This document shows positions 16,232 to 23,586 of a DNA stretch of 64,000 nucleotides, in pieces. The notes under the pieces are model-generated. The model was not told the DNA's origin and searched no databases. It worked only from the letters and a program-made list of their open reading frames with translations. The stretch's first letter is position 1; each line of letters opens with the position of its first letter. Made by a program: the position numbers and the translations under genes. The DNA is from Antarctobacter aquimaris (lineage in GTDB: Bacteria > Pseudomonadota > Alphaproteobacteria > Rhodobacterales > Rhodobacteraceae), in contig NZ_FXYF01000002.1 of NCBI RefSeq assembly GCF_900184945.1, forward strand, positions 434,001 to 498,000, given 5' to 3'.

Positions 16232-16638
16232 CAGGCCGCCGTAAAGCTCAGGGCCCCGGCCGAGGCGAGCGCCAACTCGTAGGTCGCCTCGCCGTCGTGC
16301 GCGCCGGCATATTCGATCGAGGTCACCTGGAACGGCCCTTCGACGGTGCCGAAATCCGGGATGATGACCTGGAATGCCGGTGTCTCGCCGTCAAAGAAGA
16401 TCTGCCGCGCCCGTTCATCCGTCGCGCCGTCCTTGAACACGCCCGATCCGCTCAGGCTGGCCGAGCGCACGCCCGCGCCGGCCAGCAGCTCGCGCCAGCC
16501 CCCGGTCGAGTCCAGCGAGGTCACGTCGACCTGCTCCGCGTTGAAGCTGATTCGCGTGGCACGCAGCCCCGCCAGGGTCTGGAACGACCCGCCCACATCC
16601 ACCTTGATCAGAAGGTCTTTGCCGTTTTGTGCCGCCAT
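16231..16638 (-). CDS. GTA gp9, major tail tube protein (TP901-1 type)
   Basis: 135 residues: MAAQNGKDLLIKVDVGGSF..., ITSLDSTGG-like DVTSLDSTGGWRELL, and a C-terminal GAHDGEATYELALASAGALSF. This is the TP901-1 major tail protein fold that stacks into the tail tube. The ATG at 16638 is preferred: the open frame extends upstream, but that part is antisense-like and overlaps gp8. The 23-base gap to gp8 contains the ribosome site. Confidence 0.93.
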   Translation of the reverse strand: MAAQNGKDLLIKVDVGGSFQTLAGLRATRISFNAEQVDVTSLDSTGGWRELLAGAGVRSASLSGSGVFKDGATDERARQIFFDGETPAFQVIIPDFGTVEGPFQVTSIEYAGAHDGEATYELALASAGALSFTAA

Positions 16639-16661
16639 GGCTCTTACTCCGATTTGAAGGG

Positions 16662-17069
16662 TCAGTTGTCTTCCACGCGCGCGCGGAAAGTCAGATCGAT
16701 GCGCCGCAGACCGCGGCTTTCGCGCCCGGCCTTGGCCTTTTCGAACCACAGGCCCACCAGGTGCCCGCGGCCCAGCGCCAAGTCCGCCCCGTGCAGGGCA
16801 TCGCTGATCGCCGCCGCCGCATCCTTGGCCGTCTGGAATCCGGACTTCGAGGTCACGACCGAGACCAGGAAGCGGTGCCAGGCGCCGTTGCCGCCGGTGT
16901 CGCTGGCGTCCTTCGCCGTCTCGGGCCCCAGCGCCACGTAGAGCGACGGCAGGCTGCCCTGCGGCAGCGCGTCGTAGATGTCGGCGCCCACCAGCGCGCC
17001 CAGCGCCGCGTCGCCCTGCAGGCGGGCATACACCGCCGCCTGAAGCGCTGCTGAAACCGCATAGCTCAT
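16662..17069 (-). CDS. GTA gp8, tail terminator (DUF3168)
   Basis: 135 residues, MSYAVSAALQAAVYARLQGD..., with DIYDALPQGSLPSLYVALGPE and FLVSVVTSKSGFQTAKDAA, typical of DUF3168 proteins that cap the tail tube at the head end. The start at 17069 overlaps the gp7 stop by four bases (ATGA); a frame extension of 9 codons upstream is not needed. Confidence 0.92.
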   Translation of the reverse strand: MSYAVSAALQAAVYARLQGDAALGALVGADIYDALPQGSLPSLYVALGPETAKDASDTGGNGAWHRFLVSVVTSKSGFQTAKDAAAAISDALHGADLALGRGHLVGLWFEKAKAGRESRGLRRIDLTFRARVEDN

Positions 17070-17401
17070 GGCGCCACCTCCTCCTGGCACTGGCAAACCA
17101 GGTAGAGTCCCGCAGGCTCATCCTCGGTCACTGCCTCGATGCGAAAGATCCGGGTGCCGAGGACAAAGCGCTGCCCCGGCTCGGGCCTGTTCGAATGACC
17201 TTGCGGCGCGCCGCGCGTCACGATGCGAAAGGCGCCGACCGACACCGCCCCGGTCTCGCCGCTGGCCAGCCGTCCGGTGCGTGGCTTGACCTCGGCCCAG
17301 AGCGTGCCCAGCGCCGTCCAGGTCTCGACATAGCCGCCGGCCCCGTCGCTCACCCGCTGCGGCGACTCCAGCACCAGTTGTCTGTTCAGCCGCCGTGTCA
17401 T
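17066..17401 (-). CDS. GTA gp7, head-tail stopper/adaptor
   Basis: 111 residues, MTRRLNRQLVLESPQRVSDGAGG..., with YVETWTALGTLWAEVKPRTGR, the usual signature of SPP1 gp16-like head-tail adaptors. The start is set by the ATGA overlap with the gp6 stop at 17398-17401 and by length agreement with the R. capsulatus protein. It overlaps gp8 by four bases. Confidence 0.92.
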   Translation of the reverse strand: MTRRLNRQLVLESPQRVSDGAGGYVETWTALGTLWAEVKPRTGRLASGETGAVSVGAFRIVTRGAPQGHSNRPEPGQRFVLGTRIFRIEAVTEDEPAGLYLVCQCQEEVAP

Positions 17402-17991
17402 GCGCCCAGCCCCATCCGCACCGGGCGATACCGGGCGATCAGGCTGGTGACGCCGAACGGCATGCAACCCTGGCTCAGCGCTGTGTCGCTGCGATACTCG
17501 TAGTAGTGCGCGGCCAGCATCAGCACCGCCTGCTTGAGATCCTCGGGCACGGCGTCGAACGTCGCGCCATAGCCCGCGTCGAACCGGACCTCGACTGAGC
17601 CGCCCGAAGGGACGTTGGGCAGGTAGGTCGCCATCGGCCGCAGCTTCGGATCAAAGGCATCCTTCTTCAGGCGGTAGGCGGCAGGATCGACCGTGGTGGC
17701 CGCCCCGTAGGCATCGACCAGCGTCACCTCGGTGATCGACTGCACCGGCGTCACCGGCAGCCGCTGTCCTTCCGGCGAGGTCCAGTCGTCCAGCGTCATC
17801 AGGAACCCCCGGGCGATCAGCGCCTTGCTGGTGCGCCCCTCGATGGCGGCCAGCGCCGCCCGCAGAAAGGACACCAGCACCGGGTCCTGCAGGTCCGCCT
17901 CGGTAAATCCGCTGCCCAGCAGCAGATGATCCTTCAGGGCGTTCACCGGAAGCGCCGCATCCGGCACCTGCGTTTCTTCCACCAACATCAT
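17398..17991 (-). CDS. GTA gp6, head-tail connector
   Basis: 197 residues, MMLVEETQVPDAALPVNALKDHLLLGSGF..., a phage connector of the HK97 gp6-like type: helical N-terminal half (DPVLVSFLRAALAAIEGRTSKALI) and a C-terminal VPEDLKQAVLMLAAHYYEYRSD helix followed by GVTSLIARYRPVRMGL. The start is either of two adjacent ATGs at 17991 or 17988. There are 158 bases between the capsid stop and this gene, unlike the tight packing elsewhere. Confidence 0.92.
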   Translation of the reverse strand: MMLVEETQVPDAALPVNALKDHLLLGSGFTEADLQDPVLVSFLRAALAAIEGRTSKALIARGFLMTLDDWTSPEGQRLPVTPVQSITEVTLVDAYGAATTVDPAAYRLKKDAFDPKLRPMATYLPNVPSGGSVEVRFDAGYGATFDAVPEDLKQAVLMLAAHYYEYRSDTALSQGCMPFGVTSLIARYRPVRMGLGA

Positions 17992-18112
17992 GTCTTTTCT
18001 CCGAAATCCTCGACCATCCCAGGTCCGCCGGGGGGTGGGCGCGCGCCGCCCAGGCTGCACTGGCGGAGGGGTTTGGCTGGACAACTTGGACAGGCGCGCG
18101 CCCTTGGAGAGA

Positions 18113-18128
18113 CGGGCCCGAAGGCCCG
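18113..18128 (-). terminator. hairpin with cUUCGg loop after the capsid gene
   Basis: On the coding strand CGGGCC-TTCG-GGCCCG forms a 6-bp stem closed by the very stable UUCG tetraloop, 22 bases after the gp5 stop. There is no T-run. It could stabilise the 3' end of capsid mRNA or damp transcription into the less abundant connector and tail genes. Confidence 0.5.
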
Positions 18129-18149
18129 CCCCCCATCTCGTCGCCAGCC

Positions 18150-19331
18150 TCAGCCGACCGCGATGCGCAGCAGCTTGATGGCCGCAAAGTCGCTCACGTC
18201 GCCGCCCACGCGCTTGGAGGCGTAGAACAGCACGTGCGGCTTGGCGCTGAACGGGTCACGCAGCACGCGCAGGTCCGGACGTTCGGCGATGGTGTAGCCG
18301 CTGGAGAAGTCGCCAAAGGCGATCGGATAGGCATCCGCCGCGATGTCCGGCATGTCCTCGGCAATCAGCACCGGGTAACCCAGCAGGCGGCCCGGCTCGC
18401 CAAAGGCAAAACCGTCGGCCCACAGGTGGCGGCCATCCGCGTCCTTGAGCTTGCGCAGCGCGCCGGCGGTCTTCGAGTTCATCACAAAGGTCGCCTTGGC
18501 GCGGTAGGGCGCATTCAGCGCATAGACCACGTCGATCAGCGCGTCGCCGTCGCCGATCCCTGTGCCCGACCCCGACGGAACCGAGCCCAGCGAACCCCAG
18601 GTCCAGCTGTCGTTGTCCACGATGGTGTGGTTCAGAAAGCCGCGCGGCTTGTCGACGCCGTTGCCGGTGACAAAGGCGGAGGCCTCGGAGCGCGCGAACT
18701 TGTCAGCGATGCGGCCTGCCAGCCAGGTGTCGACGTCAAAGGCGCTGTCGTCCAGCAGGCGCTGCGACACCTTCGGCATGGCGTTCAGCTCGTAGAGCGG
18801 GATAGAGATGCGCTCGATCGTCGGCGTGCCGGTCTCGGCGGTCGCGGAGGTCTCGTTCGCCCAGCCCGCGCCGGCGTCGTTGCGGTCGATCAGCACGTCG
18901 TACGAGGTCGAATCGACGTTGACAACGTTGGCGACCTTGCGGATCGACGCGGTGCCGCTCAGCGAGGACTTGATGGTGTCCGCGGTCTGCGGATCGACCA
19001 GGTAGCCGCCGTCCGAGTTGATGGCGGTGGACATCGCCTTGCCTTCCAGCTCGAGGCCGCGCAGGCCGTCGTCATCGCCGTGGCGCAGGTAGGCATCAAA
19101 CGCCTTGCGGTGGGGGACTTCGACCTCGACACGGGTCGAAAGCGCGGGGCGGTTCGCCCGGGCGGTCTTGTGATCAAGCATGGTCAGTCGCTCTTCCTGT
19201 TTCTGAAGCTTCTCTTCAAGGTCGGCCGCGAGGGCCTTGTAGTCCCCGATCAGTCCCGCCATCGCGGCACTCACCCGGGCGACCGGAGACACATCTTCCC
19301 CGGTCCGAGACTTGGTCTCGGTCTTGTTCAT
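18150..19331 (-). CDS. GTA gp5, HK97-type major capsid protein
   Basis: 393 residues. Residues 1-90 are a helical scaffold-like region with a coiled coil (GLIGDYKALAADLEEKLQKQEERL). The capsid proper begins around the KAMSTAINSDGGYLVDPQTADTI segment, where the prohead protease is expected to cut. The HK97 fold motifs IRKVANVVNV, PMPKVSQRLLDDS-like ELNAMPKVSQRLLDDSAFDVD, and C-terminal RVGGDVSDFAAIKLLRI are present. The length is normal. It is 28 bases downstream of gp4. Confidence 0.95.
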   Translation of the reverse strand: MNKTETKSRTGEDVSPVARVSAAMAGLIGDYKALAADLEEKLQKQEERLTMLDHKTARANRPALSTRVEVEVPHRKAFDAYLRHGDDDGLRGLELEGKAMSTAINSDGGYLVDPQTADTIKSSLSGTASIRKVANVVNVDSTSYDVLIDRNDAGAGWANETSATAETGTPTIERISIPLYELNAMPKVSQRLLDDSAFDVDTWLAGRIADKFARSEASAFVTGNGVDKPRGFLNHTIVDNDSWTWGSLGSVPSGSGTGIGDGDALIDVVYALNAPYRAKATFVMNSKTAGALRKLKDADGRHLWADGFAFGEPGRLLGYPVLIAEDMPDIAADAYPIAFGDFSSGYTIAERPDLRVLRDPFSAKPHVLFYASKRVGGDVSDFAAIKLLRIAVG

Positions 19332-19359
19332 CCCTTGGTTCCCTCATGAGTGGCGCGCG

Positions 19360-19899
19360 TCAGCCGCCCGCCAGGTTGCGGCGCATGGCCTCCAGGGCCT
19401 CCGCCAAATCGCGCAGGGCGGCATCGTCCGGGGCCTCGCCCTTGGACGCCACCCGCGCACTGGGCAGCATCGGGAAGGTCACCAGCGACACCTCCCAAAG
19501 CTCCAGTTCCGTCAGGACACGATGGCCCTTGTCGTTCTTCGCGGCCTTCAGCGTGCGGTAACCGATCGACAGCCCGTCGATCGCGCCCGCCTCGATCAGC
19601 GCCGCCGCCTCGCGGCCGCGCTCGACGCTGTCCAGCAGCCGGCCCTTGACGTAGAGGCCGCGCTCGTCCTCGCGGACCTCGTCCCAGATGCCGATCGGCT
19701 GCGCCGGGTCGTGCTGCCACAGCATCTTGACCTTGCGCCCCTCCGTGCCCAGCCGCGTCAGCGACCGCGCATAGGCACCCTTGGCCACCACGTCGCCGCC
19801 CTGGTCGCAGGCGCCAAAGAGCGAGGCATAGCCCTCGATCTTGCGCCCCTCGACCGTCACCTCGGCGTCGAAACGGCAGAACTTGTGCTCCAATTCCAT
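19360..19899 (-). CDS. GTA gp4, HK97-family prohead protease
   Basis: 179-residue serine protease that matures the capsid. MELEHKFCRFDAEVTVEGRKIEGYASLFG is the family opening; catalytic H63 lies in LWQHDPAQPIG and S111 in DGLSIGYRT. The ATG at 19899 is chosen on this conserved start and on the upstream GGAAAGGAACC; the frame is open 35 codons further but that stretch is not protein-like. Confidence 0.94.
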   Translation of the reverse strand: MELEHKFCRFDAEVTVEGRKIEGYASLFGACDQGGDVVAKGAYARSLTRLGTEGRKVKMLWQHDPAQPIGIWDEVREDERGLYVKGRLLDSVERGREAAALIEAGAIDGLSIGYRTLKAAKNDKGHRVLTELELWEVSLVTFPMLPSARVASKGEAPDDAALRDLAEALEAMRRNLAGG

Positions 19900-19928
19900 C
19901 CTGGTTCCTTTCCTCGCAGGCCCACCGC

Positions 19929-20156
19929 TCAGGGCGTCGCGTTCATCAATCCCTGGAAGACATCCGCCAGGATCGCCCCGGCGACGCCGTAGACCGTCAG
20001 CCACAGCCGCCGCTCCAACCGCTCCATCAGCGCCTCCAGACGCTGGAACCGGTCGGTGAGCGCGTCGAACTGCAGCTTGCTCACCCGCTCGTGCGCTTCC
20101 AGCCGCAGGCCCGGCGCGCAGGCAAAGGCCTCGTGCCTCGATCTGAGTTCAGTCAC
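19929..20156 (-). CDS. GTA head formation protein, rcc01685 type
   Basis: 75 residues, MTELRSRHEAFACAPGLRLEAHE..., with a coiled coil (KLQFDALTDRFQRLEALMERLERR) and a C-terminal hydrophobic segment (LWLTVYGVAGAILADVFQGL). It matches the small GTA head-formation protein between portal and protease in R. capsulatus. It overlaps the portal gene by 8 bases. Confidence 0.88.
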   Translation of the reverse strand: MTELRSRHEAFACAPGLRLEAHERVSKLQFDALTDRFQRLEALMERLERRLWLTVYGVAGAILADVFQGLMNATP

Positions 20157-21348
20157 CCTCGCTCTCCTCCATCTCGGCCGGCAGGCCCAGCAGCCGGCGC
20201 TTTTCGGCGCGGGTCAGGAAATCGGCCAGCGCCACGCGGTTCCACTGCGCATCGCGCTCGGTGGCCAGCGCCGGCACCTGGTCCAGATCGGGCGCCAGCA
20301 GCACCTCCTCGCCCAGCCAGCCCGACAGCCAGCGCCCGACGCTCGCCGTGACCTTGGTGGCCAGCGGCAGCACCGTCTGGCGGTAAAAGGCCCGGTGCGC
20401 CTCGGCGTAGTTGGCGTAGGTCGCCTCGCCGGGGATCCCCAGCATCATCGGCGGCACGCCAAAGGCAACCGCGATCTCCCGCGCGGCCGACTCCTTGGTC
20501 TTCTGGAACTCCATGTCCGAAGGCGAAAAGCCCATCGGTTTCCAGTCCAGCCCGCCTTCCAGCAGCATCGGCCGTCCGGCATTGCGCGCCCCCTGGTGAT
20601 GCATCTCCATCTCGGCCTGGAGGCGCTCGAACTGCTCGGGGCTCAGATGCCCCTGCCCCTCGGTGCCCTTCCAGACGATCGCGCCCGAAGGTCGCGCCGC
20701 GTTGTCCAGCAGCCCCTTGGACCAGCGCGACGCCGCGTTGTGCACATCCACCGCCTGCGCCGCCGCCTGCAAGGGCGACAGGCCATAGTGGTCGTCCTGC
20801 GGGTGAAAGGACTTCACGTGGCAGATCGGCGAGATCTCCCCGCCGGCATGAAAGCGGTGCTTGCGCCCGCCCACCGCGTATTCATAGGCCACCGGCCAGC
20901 CATCGGCCCCGGGCACCACGCTCATGCGATCGCTGCGCAACACGTGCAGCTCAAAGGGCAGCCCAGAGTCGCCCGCCACCGCCTCGACATAGCCGTCGCC
21001 CGACAGCAGCAACTGGCCGTAAAGCGCCTCGAACAGCTCGGCCCGCCCCTGGCCGGGATTCGGCGCCGCCACCAGCTTCAGGATCGGATGCGTCGCATAG
21101 CGCTGCCCCTCGTCCTGCAACACCAGCGGCAGCGCCGCCGCCGCCTCCGCGATCAGCTTGACCGCGCGAAAGCCCACCGGATTGCCGGCAAAGGCCTGCT
21201 TGGTCAGCGAAACCGTGTCACGCGGGCTCCAGGCCACGCGCCCCGACGACAGATGCGCCACCAGGCGGCCGGTGGCCGAGGCCTTGGCCTCGGGTGCCGC
21301 CTGTGCCCCCTCCGTGTCCCGGGACCGCCGCAGAAAATCGAATACCAT
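20149..21348 (-). CDS. GTA gp3, portal protein
   Basis: 399 residues, MVFDFLRRSRDTEGAQ..., HK97-type portal: VSLTKQAFAGNPVGFRAVKLIAEAAAALPL, the QLLLSGDGYVEAV strand, and REIAVAFGVPPMMLGIPGEATYANYAEAHRAFYRQTV. It forms the DNA entry ring and docks the terminase. The start at 21348 has AAAGGAGCGACGAGGC just upstream. A 316-base gap, filled with hairpins, separates it from gp2, unusual for this operon. Confidence 0.94.
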   Translation of the reverse strand: MVFDFLRRSRDTEGAQAAPEAKASATGRLVAHLSSGRVAWSPRDTVSLTKQAFAGNPVGFRAVKLIAEAAAALPLVLQDEGQRYATHPILKLVAAPNPGQGRAELFEALYGQLLLSGDGYVEAVAGDSGLPFELHVLRSDRMSVVPGADGWPVAYEYAVGGRKHRFHAGGEISPICHVKSFHPQDDHYGLSPLQAAAQAVDVHNAASRWSKGLLDNAARPSGAIVWKGTEGQGHLSPEQFERLQAEMEMHHQGARNAGRPMLLEGGLDWKPMGFSPSDMEFQKTKESAAREIAVAFGVPPMMLGIPGEATYANYAEAHRAFYRQTVLPLATKVTASVGRWLSGWLGEEVLLAPDLDQVPALATERDAQWNRVALADFLTRAEKRRLLGLPAEMEESEGD

Positions 21349-21557
21349 GCCTCGTCGCTCCTTTCCTCGGGCAGCCGCTTCCGGCCCCGCCCGCACCGTC
21401 CGAGAGAACCCGAGGCTTTCCCCAGGCGTCCCGGCTGTCCCGTCATTCGTCTGCCCGGGACCGAAACCCGTCCCGAACGTCTCATGAGCCAACCTAGAAA
21501 GCGGCGATTAATCCGGCGTCACAGCACCGCCCGCCCTTGCCGCAACACCCCGCTCCA

Positions 21558-21640
21558 GGTTTCTTCTGGCCAGAAGTATCCCGGGGAGCGCGAGGGGCTG
21601 GCCCCTCGCTAGCGGGGCGGCGCGGGCGGCACACCGCCCG
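21558..21640. repeat. hairpin-rich repeat in the gp2-gp3 gap
   Basis: Contains TTTCTTCTGGCC...AAGTATCCCGGGG (a diverged copy of the intergenic repeat found at four other sites), the hairpin CGAGGGGC-TG-GCCCCTCG (21591-21608) and CGGGCGG-CACA-CCGCCCG (21623-21640). The last hairpin begins 25 bases after the gp2 stop on the coding strand, so an attenuator or RNA-processing site between the packaging genes and the particle genes is possible. The rest of 21349-21664 shows no gene. Confidence 0.55.
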
Positions 21641-21664
21641 GACATGCACAGGGATGCCCCGCTG

Positions 21665-22942
21665 TCAGATCACCCGCATCTGCGGCACCCGCCGCGCCGG
21701 GCGCACGCCCAGCATCAGCTCGGTCAGCGCCCAGACCAGCGCGTCCACCCGGTCCGGGCTGCCGGAGCCTTCGTAGCCCTGCGGCGTCATCAGGCACATC
21801 TGCGCCTCCAGCGCCTCCAGTCCGCGGCCGTGGAACACCCGCCCCTGCTCGTAGAGCGCCGCCACCGGCTCCGCCCGCAGAGTCTTGCCCCGCGTCGCGT
21901 GGACCGCCTTGAACGGCAGGTCCGGCGCGATCTGGCGCAGGGTCGCCTCGACCATGGCGCCGCCCTGGTTGACCTCCGCCACCACCCGGTCCGCCTGCCA
22001 GCGTTCCGCCGCGCGGACCGCCGCCGTCGCCCAGCCGGTCGGCCCCAGCCCCTGAACCGAGGCATCCTCCAGCACGTAGACCCGACGCTCGCGCGGGTCC
22101 TCGGCCTCGACGATCCCCGCCACCACGATCCCGCAGGCGTCCGAACGTTTGCCCCCGCCCGCCGGCGGATCGACCGCGACCACGATGCGGTCCAGATCCG
22201 GCACCCGCCCCGACCGCCCCGTATCGAACATCGCCCGCGTCCACAGCGCCCCGTCGACCTGCTCCAGCAACACGCCGTCCAGTTCCTGCCGCCCCAGCGA
22301 GCTGCCGGCGTAGCGCGCCCGCACCTCCTCGAGGAAGGACTTGGCCAGATGCGCCCGGTTCGCCTCGGTCTTCGCATGGGTCGACACCGTCGACGGCAGC
22401 TCCATGAGCTCCTTCAGAACGTTCACGTTGCGCGGCGTCGTCGTCACGCAGACCCGCGGCGACGCCCCCAGACGCAGGCCGAACTGCAACATGTCCCAGA
22501 CATCGCGCGCCCGCTTCCACTTGGCGAACTCGTCCACCCAGGCGCCGTCGAACTGCGGCCCGCGCAGCGCCTCCGGGTCCTGCGCCGAGAACAGCACCGC
22601 CTCGGCGCCGTTCGGCCAGACCAGCGTGCGCCGGGTCGCGTTGTGGCGCGGCTTGCGGTCGGGCGGCGAGCAGGACAGGATCCCGCTCTCGCCGTAGATC
22701 ATCACCTCGCGCGCCTGGTCGTAGGTCTCGCCGATCAGCGCGATTCGGCGGCAGCGCCCGGCATCCAGCGGCTTGGCCCCTTCCACCTGTGCGCGCACCC
22801 ACTCGGCCCCGGCGCGGGTCTTGCCCGCGCCGCGCCCGCCCAGGATCACCCATGTCCGCCAGTCACCCTCGGGCGGCAACTGGTGCGGATGCGCCCAGAA
22901 CTCGAACAGGTAGGGGAGCGCAAGGCGCTCCCCCTCCGTCAT
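21665..22942 (-). CDS. GTA gp2, terminase large subunit
   Basis: 425-residue packaging motor from the ATG at 22942 (MTEGERLALPYLFEFWAHPHQLPPEG). Walker A is LGGRGAGKTRAG; Walker B-like VLFSAQDPEALRGPQFDGAWVDEF follows; the nuclease half carries IVVAVDPPAGGGKRSD and MVEATLRQIAPDLPF. AAGGAGAGG lies 12 bases upstream, inside the end of gp1. A GTG at 22969 (VLKERFLDEM...) would add nine residues and is an alternative start. All catalytic segments are present. GTA terminases package host DNA headful by headful with little sequence preference. Confidence 0.93.
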   Translation of the reverse strand: MTEGERLALPYLFEFWAHPHQLPPEGDWRTWVILGGRGAGKTRAGAEWVRAQVEGAKPLDAGRCRRIALIGETYDQAREVMIYGESGILSCSPPDRKPRHNATRRTLVWPNGAEAVLFSAQDPEALRGPQFDGAWVDEFAKWKRARDVWDMLQFGLRLGASPRVCVTTTPRNVNVLKELMELPSTVSTHAKTEANRAHLAKSFLEEVRARYAGSSLGRQELDGVLLEQVDGALWTRAMFDTGRSGRVPDLDRIVVAVDPPAGGGKRSDACGIVVAGIVEAEDPRERRVYVLEDASVQGLGPTGWATAAVRAAERWQADRVVAEVNQGGAMVEATLRQIAPDLPFKAVHATRGKTLRAEPVAALYEQGRVFHGRGLEALEAQMCLMTPQGYEGSGSPDRVDALVWALTELMLGVRPARRVPQMRVI

Positions 22943-22943
22943 T

Positions 22944-23318
22944 TCATCCAGAAACCTCTCCTTCAGCACAGCAGGCCCGGAGGCTATCCAGACGGCACCC
23001 GACCGCAAGTCGGGCTGCCTCGAGATCGATCGCGTAGGCGTCGACGATCCCCTCTTCCTTTCTGATGATCGCTTCAAGTTCCAACTCCGTTTCCCGGGCT
23101 GCACGCAGCCAGTACTTCAGTTCCCCGAGAACCTTTGCGGCCTCGGACTTCCGGTCGATGTCCCCTCGGCGGATCCTGTCCTGTGCCTCCTCGATCTGGT
23201 CGAGAAGATCGGTGATTGTCGCCGTCGCCCGCTCTCGCTGCTTTTGCAGTCTTTCGCACCGCGTATCGGCGGTGAGGATGATCGGCTGTCGGTCGGTCTT
23301 CTGCTCGTGGCTGCTCAT
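22944..23318 (-). CDS. GTA gp1, small terminase-like protein
   Basis: 124 residues, MSSHEQKTDRQPIILTADTR..., largely coiled coil (RCERLQKQRERATATITDLLDQIEEAQDRI and KVLGELKYWLRAARETELELEAI). R. capsulatus gp1 is a small terminase with this kind of helical build. Sequence conservation in this family is low, so the call rests on position before gp2, size and predicted coiled coil. The ATG at 23318 has AAGG 8 bases upstream; a GTG at 23327 is possible. The stop and the gp2 start are separated by one base. Confidence 0.85.
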   Translation of the reverse strand: MSSHEQKTDRQPIILTADTRCERLQKQRERATATITDLLDQIEEAQDRIRRGDIDRKSEAAKVLGELKYWLRAARETELELEAIIRKEEGIVDAYAIDLEAARLAVGCRLDSLRACCAEGEVSG

Positions 23319-23376
23319 GCTCGACACCTTGCTTGCCTGTAGGTTGCCCCTCCGTCAGGGTGCAAGGAACGAAAGA

Positions 23377-23404
23377 CGGCCCCAAAGGGTCTCCCCCGGG
23401 GCCG
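23377..23404 (-). promoter_or_regulatory. hairpin in the GTA leader
   Basis: CGGCCCC (23377-23383) pairs with GGGGCCG (23398-23404) across a 14-base loop, inside the roughly 108-base untranslated leader between the promoter and gp1. May affect leader stability or translation; no antiterminator partner was identified. Confidence 0.4.
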
Positions 23405-23432
23405 CCTGCCGCACCTCGTCCAGCATGCGAAA

Positions 23433-23461
23433 AACATACGCAGGACCGTGCGCCGGGTCAA
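23433..23461 (-). promoter_or_regulatory. promoter of the GTA operon
   Basis: On the minus strand TTGACC (23461-23456), a 17-base spacer and TATGTT (23438-23433) make a good sigma70-type promoter, placing transcription start near 23426, about 108 bases before gp1. It is the only convincing promoter pattern upstream of the cluster. In R. capsulatus GTA expression depends on an activator (GafA); no binding site can be named from sequence alone. Confidence 0.65.
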
Positions 23462-23586
23462 TCCCGCCTCCGCGCGCAACTGTCTGAATTCGTTTACGCT
23501 TCCCAACACGGGATGAACGCCGCGCGGAACGGCGCTTGCCGCCGCCCGCTCCCTCTGGCAAGACATGCGTCAGAAAGGACGACCAA

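Larger units (their letters stand above)
9154..23461 (-). other. gene transfer agent (RcGTA-type) structural cluster, 17 genes
   Basis: A co-directional, mostly overlapping operon in exact Rhodobacter capsulatus GTA order: gp1, gp2, gp3, the rcc01685-type gene, gp4, gp5, gp6, gp7, gp8, gp9, gp10, gp10.1 (rcc01693-type), gp11, gp12, gp13, gp14, gp15. All frames are intact. There is no integrase, replication or repressor gene, which argues for a GTA rather than a prophage. The regulator (gafA type), head spikes and lysis genes known in R. capsulatus are not in the window. Confidence 0.95.

Noticed and set aside
9154-23461. Interpretation of the phage-like block as an ordinary prophage
   Set aside because: No integrase, repressor, replication or lysis genes and no attachment repeats; gene order and content match the domesticated GTA cluster exactly.
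23315-23566. Minus-strand frame reading VNEFRQLRAEAGLTRRTVLRMF upstream of gp1 as a helix-turn-helix gene
   Set aside because: No start codon or ribosome site in the right place, the rest is Arg/Pro-rich, and the region holds the GTA promoter and leader; coding potential looks accidental.
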